Positions 40,701 through 54,083 of a stretch of 64,000 nucleotides of DNA are shown one piece after another. The notes under the pieces were generated by a model, which ran no database searches, was not told the DNA's origin, and saw only the letters and a list, made by a program, of their open reading frames with translations. Within the stretch, counting starts at the first letter, position 1. Every line of letters starts with the position of its first letter. Source of the DNA: Piromyces finnis (Eukaryota; Neocallimastigomycota; Neocallimastigomycetes; Neocallimastigales; Neocallimastigaceae); contig MCFH01000001.1 of NCBI GenBank assembly GCA_002104945.1, forward strand, positions 1,825,001 to 1,889,000, in the 5' to 3' direction. The position numbers and the translations under genes are program-made.

Positions 40701-43373
40701 CGTTTACCTGGCGCTATTAACAATGCTAAATCTTTATGGATGTCTTTAGCTAAAGGAAAGGATTGTGTTTTACCACCTCTTAAAAACAGAGACTTACATC
40801 GTAATTACGTTAATAAACCAAGTGAATTGTTAGATCCATCAGAACATAATATCCCTCGTTTAGGTCTCTACGATACTAGATCAAATGTTGCAAAACCATC
40901 TCAATTTGATGCTGCTTTCTTCAACTGCTTACCTGACGAGGCTTTATCTCTCGATCCAAGGCACCGTTGGATCTTAGAAACAAGTTGGGAAGCCTTAGAA
41001 AACGCAAATATTGCTCCTAATTCTTTAGAAAACTCATCTACTGGTGTTTTCGTCGGAATTAACGATGATCATGAATACTCGGATTTAATGACTGAATGTG
41101 GTATTGAAACATCAATCGCTAGTCATGGTTCAAGTCCAAGTGGTATCGCTGGTCGTTTAAGTTATTTCTATCGTTTATACGGCCCTTCTTTCACAATTGA
41201 TACTGCTTGCTCAACAGGTGCTACCGCACTTCACACTGCTTGCCGTTCATTACAACATCATGATTGTAACTTATCTATCGTTTCTGGTGTCAAATATATG
41301 TATTCTTCAAAGAACTTTTATAAAACATGTGCTGCCAGAATGACTTCACCACATGGTCGTTGTGCTACTTTCGACAAAGATGCTGACGGTTTCGTTCCTA
41401 GCGAAGGTTGCGTCACTTTTATTTTAAAGCGTTTAGACGATGCTATCCGTGATAACGATAACATTCTTTCTGTCATTTTAAGTACGAGCAGTGGTCAAAG
41501 TGGCCTAAGACAATCTATTAGCGCTCCTTCCTCCGAAGGTCAGGCTATCAACATGCGTAAAGCTATGGAATTTGCTGGTATTAAACCCGAAGACGTTTCT
41601 TATATTGAGGCTCATGGTACTGGTACTCCATTAGGTGATGCTTTAGAAGTACATGCTTTGAACGAAATTTATGCTGGAAGTCATACAGAAGAAAATCCTC
41701 TCGTTGTTGGTAGTATTAAAACAAATATTGGTCATACTTGCGAAACTGCTGGTTTAGCTGGCATCGCTAAAGTCATTGTTTCTATGCAACACAAATATAT
41801 TCCAAAGAATCTTCACTTTAATACTTTAAATCCAGAAATAGATGTTAAATTAATTCCAATGAAAATCCCAACTAAAAATCTACCTTGGAATTCTTCTGAT
41901 CCAAATAAACCACTTATCGCTCAAGTCTCTTCTTATGGTCTTCAAGGTAGTATCATTCATGTTTTCTTAGAAGAATACATTCCAAAAAACAAAAATACTG
42001 AAAATAACGCCAATAAAAAAAATAGTAACATAAATAGAAATGAAAATGAAAATAAAAACGAAAATGAAAATGAAAATGAAATTAACGAAATCAATAATAT
42101 TAATGAAAAAGAAAATCATATTTTAACTATCAGTGCTAAATCTTATTCTGCTTTAGTTGAACTCTGTAACACTTACATGAATATTCTTGAAAAAATGGAA
42201 GATGAAGAAGAAGATGTTAGTGATCTTTGTTACTCTTCAAACGTCGGTAGACAACAATTTGATCAATTTAGATTGTCTGTTTATGGTAAAAATGCTTCGG
42301 AATTATACAATAATCTTGAAATTGAATTAGAAAATTTTGAAAATAGGAATAAGAAAATAAACGATAATCAAAGTAGCTATAATAAAACTATTAATCAAAC
42401 AATAAATATTATTGCTGAAGATAATTTGGCTTCAGAAAATGCTTTTCTTCTTTATAAATTACTTGTTGAATTATACATATCTCGTCCTGAATTTAAACAA
42501 GCTATTGAAGAATGTGACGCTATCATTACTACTATTAGTAATAATGTCTATTCTTTAGTTGATGACATTACTTCAAAGGGAATGAACATTAATGAAAGCA
42601 AGGATGCATTCAAAAACATAAAAATACTTTCATTCTATTATGCTTTATCTAAAGTTATAGATAATGAATTGAATGTTAAACAATCCATTTTTGGTGGATA
42701 TGGACTTGGTGAAATCATTTCTATTTTAATCAACAATGGCATTTCTATTGAAAAAGCAATTCGATTCCTAAAACTTGTCAATGATAATAAAAGTGAAAGC
42801 GATCCTGAGCAATTTATCAACTCTTGGTACAACGAAAAGGAAAAAGATGAATATAAATTAAATAAGAATGTCTATTCTTCTAGCCATCAAAAGATTCTTA
42901 CTGCCGGTGAAGTAATTTCAAAAGATTATTATATTATCCTATTCCACAGTTTAATTGATACCACTACCACTAATAAGGAAGACCAACTAACCAATATGTG
43001 CGACTTTATAATAAAAGAATATGGTAAAAAATGTAAAAACATTTCAATTTTCAGTAATGATACAATCATAAACAATCAATTAAAAGATAATTTTGAAAAG
43101 AAAGCTATTGAAAATAAATATTCACAAATTACTGGAAATAAAATCATTTCCTTCTTTGAAGACAAATGTACAAGCATTGATGAATGTGAAAAAAGAATTT
43201 TACCAAGATTTATTTCAAATAATTATAATGTTAATAATGAAATTAATTGGAATGAATTTCATAAAAGAATTAATAGCCTTAACTTTAAAGAATACTATCA
43301 TAAAAAGGTTGAATTACCAAACTATCCATTCCAACGTTCAACTTACTGGCCAAAACCTATTAATAAAAAGTAA
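37227..43373 (+). CDS. Hybrid adenylation-ACP-ketosynthase-acyltransferase (NRPS-like/PKS) protein, 1767 aa
   Basis: Five exons in phase: 37227-37309, 37821-38506, 38598-38694, 38810-38984, 39111-43373. Residues about 30-670 form an AMP-forming adenylation domain (GSTEGG, YYKTND, SRID with the TGLKMNP loop, TDKGSLSRR with the C-terminal Lys). About 765-840 is an acyl carrier domain with pantetheine site Ser805 in YGIDSLS. About 868-1297 is a ketosynthase with Cys1047 (DTACSTG), His1182 (EAHGTGT) and His1222 (NIGHT), a full triad. After an Asn/Glu linker, about 1345-1765 resembles an acyltransferase and its YPFQRSTYW post-AT linker, but GHSLGE is replaced by GYGLGE (Gly1545 at the Ser position). 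The adenylation P-loop reads TSSSSQAII, without the usual Gly and Lys. No reductase, dehydratase or thioesterase follows. It likely loads and condenses an acyl unit; the AT may act in trans or be structural. The product is unknown. Confidence 0.88.
37434..37790. repeat. (ATT)n/ATGTTT compound microsatellite inside intron 1 of the PKS-like gene
   Basis: About 355 bp of ATT triplets with many ATGTTT interruptions fill most of the 511-bp first intron. The matching intron of the pseudogene (about 34089-34174) is only some 86 bp and has no repeat. Confidence 0.95.
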
Positions 43374-43600
43374 TTTTAATAATTCCCTTAATACAAACAA
43401 TAGAAATTATTATATTTAGTAAAAAAAAAAAAGTTTAAAAATATTTATTTATATTATTCCTAAAAAACATAATAATTATTTATAAATTTGTAGTTTTATC
43501 ATAATAAAGATAAAAAAAAAAATACATCCATATATATATATTTCTTAAAATTTCTTAAAAAAAAACAGTAATGAAATAGAAATAATAATAAATAATAGTA

Positions 43601-43637
<37 letters not shown>

Positions 43638-44832
43638 TAAAAAAAAATATAAAAATCATTATTAATAATAATATTAGTAGCATATAGTAAAATAAAACAT
43701 TTTAAAATTGTGTATTAGCAAAATTCTATGGGTTAGCTTTAAAAAAATAAATTATTATTTCACAAGTTATAAATTATTCAAAATTGTAAACTTAAGATTT
43801 AATATTAAAAAGCACTATTATAAAATAACAATTTTTTTAAAAATAAATAATAAATTTTAAACAATAAAAGAATTAAAATAAAAAAGTGGAGTATTGAAAA
43901 TTCAAAATAGATATAAACACCCGAAACTCACTATTCTAAATTGTTTATTAAGTACAATACTAAAAAATTACATTTTATATTTTTTATATAAAGATAAACG
44001 CTTTTACAAAACATTTATATTATCTAAAGTATAATAGTATATAGGCAGTCTTCACTTTTTTTTTTTATAACCCTTTTCTAAAAAAAAACCAAAAAAAAAA
44101 ACCAAATAAATCTTATATTAGACTTAATACCATACAATATTTCAAAAATTTCTATAAAATATAAAATTAATACATTGAGGAACTCTAAAATATTACATTT
44201 AACAATATAATGAATAATGATATTTATAATCTATGATTATATTATCCAACTTTGATAAGAAAAAAATAATAAACTTCTTTACTAATTTGATATTGAATTA
44301 AAAACTGAAAGAATAATAAAAATAAAATATATGTTGTTTTTATTTTTAGTGCAATAATTTTTAGTTTAATAATAATCATTTCAACAATATTAAAAAATAA
44401 AAAAAAAATTAATAACTGTGTATATTTATCATTATATATAAAAAAACTTTTATTAGATTCTGAAGTATTAATAACAATAATAAAAAAGAAACAGTGAAAA
44501 TTTATAAAATTTAAATGGGTTAAGTTATTTCATATTTTTTGATATGAAATTAAAATATATATTTAAAAATTATTAATGCTATGCTTATATAAAAGTTTAA
44601 AAATAAAATTAAATAATAATGATAGAAAGAAGATTTTCTTAAAAATTCTTGAAGAATTCCTCAATTTAATAATTATACATATAGACATTCTTGAATAATT
44701 CTATTAAAATAGAAGATAAGCTCCATTTATGCCAAAAAAATTGCTTATTTTTATAATTAAAAATAATGGGTATATAAAAATCTAAATTATTTTTTTATAA
44801 TAGGAAATAAATTGTTGATTATCATTAATCAA

Positions 44833-45345
<513 letters not shown>

Positions 45346-45375
45346 TATAATATAACCATTATTAATCGTATATTA

Positions 45376-45640
45376 TTGTTTAGGCAATCAATTTTTGGAA
45401 CACGGTCTAGACTTTGTAATATAAATCATGTGAGATTACATTAATTTATAAAAAAAATATTAATTACAATACTAATTGTAAAACAAATATTTATTATTGT
45501 TTAGGATATATTAACTTTTGGAACATGGTCTAGATTTTGTAAAATAAATCATGTGAGATTACATTGATTTATCATTATTATTTACATCATTTGTAGAACA
45601 TGATCTAGACTCTATGATTACAACAATACTAAGTATCATG
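45376..45640. repeat. Tandem repeat, unit about 122 bp, 2.2 copies
   Basis: Two copies begin TGTTTAGG at about 45377 and 45498 and share TTTTGGAACA, GGTCTAGA, and AAATCATGTGAGATTACATT, with scattered differences. A third partial copy (GTAGAACATGATCTAGAC) starts near 45592. Each copy carries a TCTAGA palindrome. Confidence 0.85.
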
Positions 45641-46003
45641 TATTAATTTTTAAAACAAACTATGTAATAAAATTATGTATATTTATTATTATGTACAATT
45701 TCATAAATATAAAAAAGAATATAGTCTAGACTCAATTATAATTAAATAACATTAGTAATAATATTAATAATAGTAAGAAAAAAGAATAAAGTCTAGATTT
45801 ATTGTAAAATTAAAAATTATATTAAATTATTAAGGATATGAAATATTTTATTATGAATTTCTTGATAATGAAAAACACAAAAAAAAACTAATATATTTAA
45901 ATTTTATATATTTAAAAAGTTGGAGATATACTTTTAATATGAAATAATGATTGTACTTTGTGACTATTTTAATTAAAATATATTATTTCTTTTTTTCTCT
46001 TTC

Positions 46004-46034
<31 letters not shown>

Positions 46035-47316
46035 TATTATAAAAAAGAGTGATTTTAAATTCGATTATGAATAAAAGAATTCAACTTTTTTTTCTATGTT
46101 AAAAAACATCTTTTCTTATTGGTTATTGTTTTCTGTAAAAATCAGTTTTTTTTATAAAGTTACATACCCATTATCATAATGATTAGTATAGTTTATTAAT
46201 TATATTTTTGACCAATAATGTTTTAAAGTTTAATAATAATATAAATAGGAAAGAATTGTGTTCTGGAACTTCTTACTATTATTTATTTTGTTGTTTTATT
46301 ATTGATGATATTGTTCACCAATTCAATAATTTTGACTATAAAAGGAAATAATTTGCCATTTTTAATTAAGATATGATGTAATAATTAAAATGGAAAGGTG
46401 TTTATGGTGGATAATTTATATTTTTATTGAATGAAAGAAGTACCAAAAAAAATAAACAAATTAAAATATAATAATAATATATATATTTCTAATATTTTAT
46501 TAATATATGATGAATAAAAAATTAATAATATTTATTATATATTTTATACTATTGTAATTATAATAGATTAAAATATTTAGTATTCTAAATATTTAGTGTT
46601 ACACCTGCTCCATGTTATAGATCTAGACCGAGTTTCCTTTTTTGTTAAGGATAAACGAAATTTAGACCTTTTTAATTTATTTTAATACATAAATCAGTTA
46701 ATAATTAAATTATTAAGATTTTCTTTTCAATTTTAATTATTATACTATAAAGTTTTAATTTATTATGAAATATTTAATTAAAAATTTGACTTAATAATTT
46801 ATTTGTTAGGTTTTTATGGAATAAATTTTATATGTAAGTATTGTTTTTGATATTAAACTCTAATTAATAATTATTAATCTTTAAGTAAGGAATATTTTCT
46901 ATCATAATAATATTAATAAAAAAAAAGAGGAATGACTATTTTATTTTGAATATTAAAGATTTTCCAATAGGAGATTATATTTAAAAACCATTTTTTTTAT
47001 ATGGTTATAAGGGTTAATGTCATGCTATTAGAGTTATGAACAAATAACAATTAACACCAACTCTATTCTTATTTAAAATGCTTGAATTCTAAACTTTTGT
47101 CATTATTAAATGTAGCTTTATTTATTTATTACATCATTTTGGCTAGGCAGTTTATTTTTTTTTATTAATAAATATTTTAAATATAGTTATAACAATTAGA
47201 ATCTAGACTTTTTTTTCTCTAAATACTAAGTTATAATATTTTATTAACTTTAATATTATTCATTTATTTTCATTTAATATTAAAGTTTTTTTTTAATTTA
47301 CTATAAAATTCATTAT

Positions 47317-47338
47317 TATTTTCGTACATACGAAAATA
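47317..47338. repeat. 22-bp palindrome with CG core
   Basis: Arms TATTTTCGTA and TACGAAAATA are perfect complements around a 2-nt CA spacer. CG dinucleotides are rare in this desert, so the symmetry stands out. Confidence 0.65.
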
Positions 47339-47663
47339 TTTAAAATTTGTTATATAATAGAATTAGAACTAATTACTATTGTAATTTTTCATTTAAATTA
47401 AATTTCCATTTTTATTCAACAAAAAAGGATTCCAAACCTAGATCTTTTAAAAAGGAGCTTCTTTTTTTTTTTTACTTTAATTTCATTGGTCACCATTAAT
47501 AACCATAGTAAAATAACAAAATATAATTATCATTAGAACACAAAATAATTGTTTATAATAATTTTTTATATATAAATTTATATATTTGTAGAATACTAAA
47601 AAATTGAAGTAATTTAGTATAATTTTATAATTTTATAAATGTAATATATTATTTTATAATATA

Positions 47664-48206
<543 letters not shown>

Positions 48207-51200
48207 ACAATAATAATGGATAGACAATAATAATGGTATATAAAGTAAAGAAATAATAACTGATAACCGTAACTTTTTTGAAAAAGTAATAATATAAACA
48301 TATTAAAGGGTTATAATTTTTATTCTATTTTAAAAATTTAATAAATACAAAAAAGATAATATAATATGGACTATATTAAAAAAATAGATGATTTTAGTTT
48401 AAATACTTTTATTTATATTTAAAATTCATGTACAATATATTAAGAATATAATAATATAAACCAATAGTGTTGAAATATAATATATTAGTTTATATTAACA
48501 AATAATTAAAATAATACTAATTTTAATTATTATTATTCTTTTTTCTGTATTTTTTTTAATTTATTATTCATTTTTAATTAAATTAGTTTTAAAAAGAAAA
48601 AAGCCATAATTTTTAGGGATAAAACATTATTGTTATAAAAAGTTATAATAAATATATAACATAATTATATAATTATTAATAATTTGTTCTATTCTTATTT
48701 TTATATATTTTTTCTTTTATTACTATATTAATAAGTAATACAACTATAAGTGTTTAAATATAAAAGATAATTATAAAGATTTTTACTTTTCAATTAATAA
48801 TGTAATTAGTTTTAATCAAAAATAGAATTTTGAAATTTAATTAAACTAGGACTATTAAAATTTGTTGATTTATAATTATCAAGAATAGTTGAAAAAGACT
48901 GATTAAATAAATTAGTCATTGTTTGTTGTAATGTTTAATACAGCACTTTAATTTCTATATATATAAAAAATTAAAGTATAATCATGGTATTGTTCTTTAT
49001 AAAGTATATTAATTAAATAATTTATTAAAATGATTTACTATTTTTTTCAAAAATCAATGAACCGTTCAAGCTTTTTTATAAATTAATTTATTATTATTAT
49101 TTAAGTAAACTAATAATTTTTTAAATTTATAACTTTTAATTTTAGCCAGTTAAAGCTTTATTATTATTCTGATAATAATGATTATAATTATAGTTTCAGT
49201 TATCATTTTTATTATTCATTATGCTTTTTTTTTTTTTTATAATAAAGTTTAGAAGATTTCATGTGATTAATATATTTATTCATATTATTGTTAAAAAAAA
49301 AACGTGTTAAATTTTTTACTTTTAATTTAGGAGGAGAATAGGAAGGTGATAAATGGAATATAGGAAGTTTTTAAAAGAAGCCATAATTTTAAAAGATTTT
49401 TTAAAGGAGAAATAAATTTTAATATATTTATTAAGCTATCTATTTTAAATTATACTACTACTATTACGGATATTAATAATGATGAAATATATAATTTATA
49501 ATAATATTACTTTTAAATAGGTATCAAAACGATATTTAATTTATATATAATAGTTATTATAGTTTAGATAATCCGTTTATATAAATAATTGTAATAATTA
49601 TTATCCCTTATAATTAGTATTATAATAATATAATTTTTTTTATAAAAATATTTGATAAAAATAAATATTTTGATTGACAATAGTAATCCTACTAGAATTA
49701 TTTGTTAAAATTACCATTTTAAGTAAATTAATAACCAATAGGTCATTATTAAATAAACTAATATAATATTTGTCATTTTTTAGACGTATGATCCATTGCT
49801 TTTACCAACAACAATAATAAATTATTTCTTTTTTTTATTTATTTATTATTATTAAAATTTAGACTTTTTATTAATAATATTTATAATAATATTTTTTAAA
49901 CTATAATTAAAAGATATATAATATTATTTTTTTTTAAAAAATAGTAAAAATGGTAATTTTATTTTATATCTATTAAAACAAATTTTATTTAGATTTCGTT
50001 TAATTCTTTTTAGATGGTTATATAGCAAGAATTTCCAAGATAACTACTCTATTAATTATATCATCATAAAATTAATTCTTTTTAACATTTTAATAGTTTG
50101 ATTTTTTTTTTTTGTATTAATGCTTATTGATAATCCCAAATATTAGTCATTAAGGCTTTAATTGTCCCATTCGATTATACTTATTCAAAAATTGCTTTTT
50201 GTTAATAAATAAAAAGATATAATTTAATTAATACAAATTTATCAATATTTAATATTTAAATAGTATATTAATTTAATATTTTAAAAATTTAATTTATTCT
50301 TATATTTAATTATTGAATAAATTGAATTACTCATTTTAATTTTATTTATTACTATTTTTTTAAATATATTTTTTTTTTTAAAATACTTTTTATTAATGAT
50401 TAATATCAGTCATTTCTGTCATTATCAATGTCAATTACTTGTTGAACTAATTAATTATTAAATTTTATTTATTTTTAAAATTAATATTATAAGGTATTGA
50501 TATTTGAATATATATAAATATAAAAAAAGTATTATTACCAATTTTATATATTTTTATTAATTCCTTATTCTAGCCAAATGTATATTCATGTTTATAGTAA
50601 AATATAATCAATCCTTCTACCTGCTCTTATAGTTATCTTTTTTTCTTCTTTATTTATTTAATAAAAAAATGGGATATTTTTTTAATTTATTCTTTTCAAT
50701 TTGGAATTTGTTTTTTTAAAAAAAAGTCTAGATTGTTTTTATTTTATTTCTGAAAAATTTAATATATTTATTCATTATATAAAGTAGACTAAAATAATAC
50801 AATTTAATATATAATGACTTTAATGTAATATATAATACAGAGCCGCCGTATTTAATTGATTTAAATATGGTTAATCCATCGTTTTACTTTAATTTTTTAA
50901 ATGGAGAATGAAAATTATAAATTAAATGATAAATCATAATAAATATATAAAGTTTATACAATATATATATATTAAAGAAATAATAATAATAAGAATAAAA
51001 ATTAATTTCTCTTTATAGAAATTATAATATTTTGTGTTTAATTCCTTTTTATTTTTAGCTTGAATGATGTGCCTATTATTAATTTAGAAATGGTCTAGAG
51101 AGTAAACCTTAACTTTATTTGAAAATACAGTATTGTATTAAAAAAAAAAAAAATAATTAAAAATTATTTCTGAAACATGATAATTATAAAAAATATGTAA

Positions 51201-52484
51201 TATTTTAATTAAATTAAATTAATAATTTTAGGTGATCTTTTTTTTTTTTTTTATTCTATTAGTAATTTTTATTTTTAAAAATGGTGTTTCATTATGAAAT
51301 AAGCCTCTTGTTTTATTTATTGTTTTTAATATTAATCAATTATTTTTTTTTAAAAATCTTGTTATAGGTTATTATTGTTATAAAGTAATAATATTCTATG
51401 TTATTATAGGATCAGATAGTTTTACTATATAAGTGATCATCACTAATAAAAAGTATTCAAAGAGAAAAAACCTTTTAACTATTAATGAAAAAAAGAGAAA
51501 TATTTTTTATTATTATTTATATAATTAAATATATATAAACGAATAGTATTAAGAGTTTACTGAATCGTCCATTCAATTATGTATGATAAAAAAAAACTTT
51601 TTAAATAGGAGAGAGCATAGCCAATAAAAGATAATTCATAAAAAAAATATTTTATTAATGACTACTAATAGACTATGAGTATTTATTGGTAATCTTTTTT
51701 TTTATCAAATAACAATTCTTCTTAAATAATAATTATTACTGCTATTATTTTAAAGAATTTTAATTTACAATGAATTGAAAAGTTATGTGAAAAAAGATAG
51801 AATTGATTTTGGTATATCATTCTAAAGATATTATTAAAGTTCATTATTAGTAATAATGACTTTATACATGATTTTAATTAATATAATGATAATACTTATT
51901 GTTGTATCATTATTGTTCATTCACCCATTACTACAATGATATTTTATTCAATTCTCACTAGTATTTTTATTTTCAAAAAAAAAAAAAATTAGTATTTTTT
52001 TTAATTATTATTCATTAAAATTAATGAATCCTGTACCAATAGAAATTTTCTTTTATCATTTTTATTTTAAAATTTTTTAATTATAAATTTTATTGTTTTA
52101 AATTAATTTGTTTATTTATTTTGCCATTATTGTTATTGTAATCACAATAAATATATAATTTATAATAGAATAATAACATGAAAAGCACTTTATTATTATT
52201 AACAATTTATTTTTATTAAATTTAAACTTTAGGTGTCATCAATTGTTTTAATAAAATGGAGACAGTAAATTAGAATAATAATAAAAAAGAAATTTAATTT
52301 TTTAAAAGATAATACTAATTTTTTTAAAAAAAATAAATTAAAAAAAAAAGCATCTTTAAAGGTCTAGAATCAAAAATTTTTGTGCTTTGTATTTCCTATT
52401 TAGGAAATTTTTTTGATTTTGTTACTTTAAATTAACTTTATTTTTAATTAAACTTTCAATTTAATATATTATTTTTGATACTTA

Positions 52485-52502
52485 TTCCGATATATATCGG
52501 AA
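52485..52502. repeat. Perfect 18-bp palindrome
   Basis: TTCCGATATATATCGGAA is fully self-complementary. The CCG...CGG halves are reminiscent of binding sites of Zn2Cys6 fungal regulators, but no such regulator is linked here. Confidence 0.65.
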
Positions 52503-53751
52503 CCAAAAAATTTTATTTAATTTAATAATAAATGTTATTTTTGGTTCATGAAAACTTTAAATTAATTTTCAACATATTGTTATTAATATATTTTGATTTA
52601 GTATTATCATATAATTTAATATAATCACAATATATATAAAAATTGTTTATGTTAAACTGTAAGTTGTGGAACGTGTAAATAAAAAAGTCTAGACTTTTGT
52701 TTTTTTTTGAGTTAAAAATATCTGTTATCAGTTGATCCTTTATTATCTACCTGTATTATCAAACTAATTAAATTAATATATATTTTAATATATATATAAT
52801 AATAAATATAATATATTTTAATTTATATAATGTCTTTAATTAATATATATTATATAATAATGCTATTATGTTATTATATTTAATTTTTATTTCAATTTTT
52901 AAAGTTTTATTTCAAAATAAAAATAAAAATATATGAAATAAAGTTTTAAATAAGAATTAGAATCTAGACAGTTTTATATTAATAAAAATAAAAAAGGATG
53001 TATCATCCTTTATTTAAATAGTAATAAAAAATTTACATTATTAATTATAATCGTATAAAAATTGCAAATGACTTTTAAATGCCTTTAACTTCTCATAACA
53101 ATATAGCTTTGCATCAATAAAGCATTTAAAACGAATTATAACTATTTAAAGTGCATTATTTATTTGGAACAAAAACAAACTGTAAGTAAAAAAAGAATTT
53201 TTATTATTAAATAGGGTTCGTATATCTCTTAAAAAAATAAAACCATTCTAGCTTGTTTAAAAAAAATAATTGAAGTATTGTATAATATATTATTTTATTT
53301 TAAATTTCTGTATTTTCTATTATAGGATATATTATTTCTACTTTTTTTATTATAAATTAGTATGGGAAAAAGATGTTTTAAAAGAAAAAGTAAATATTAT
53401 TAGCAATATATCCCTTATAAAAATAAGAATCATAATAGATTATAAAAAATATAGCTGAATTATTTTCTTTTTTTATTTAAAATATATAACCTTTTATTTT
53501 TAATTTTTATTTTGATTTAAAGTTTAAAATGTTTATTTTCATTAATATTTAAAGTTTTATTTTTGGAACAAAAAATATAAAAGAATTAATTTTTTAATGA
53601 TAATTTATTTTAATATAAACTAATATTAGTATAATTATATAAAAGTAATTAAATTTATTTAAAATAGACGATAGGTAACACACAATGAGTAATAATAGTA
53701 ACGCAGATAATATTAATAAAACCACTTATTGATAAATTGGTTAATAAACAT

Positions 53752-53818
53752 AATAATAATAAACATAATAGTAAACATAATAGTAAACATAATAATAATA
53801 ATAATAATAATAATAAAC

Positions 53819-53913
<95 letters not shown>

Positions 53914-53959
53914 CATAATAATAATAAACATAATAATAATAAACATAATAATAATAAAC

Positions 53960-54048
<89 letters not shown>

Positions 54049-54083
54049 CATAATAATAATAATAAACATAATAATAATAAATA
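53752..54083. repeat. Compound AAT/AAACAT microsatellite
   Basis: AAT triplets with regularly spaced AAACAT units, giving a higher-order 12- to 15-bp repeat near 53920-53960. TCTAGA sites follow within 40 bp of its right end. Confidence 0.95.

Noticed and set aside
50839-50851. Short GC-rich spot (GAGCCGCCG) in the desert
   Set aside because: Too short to assign; there are no flanking repeats or target-site duplication to suggest a second retroposon.
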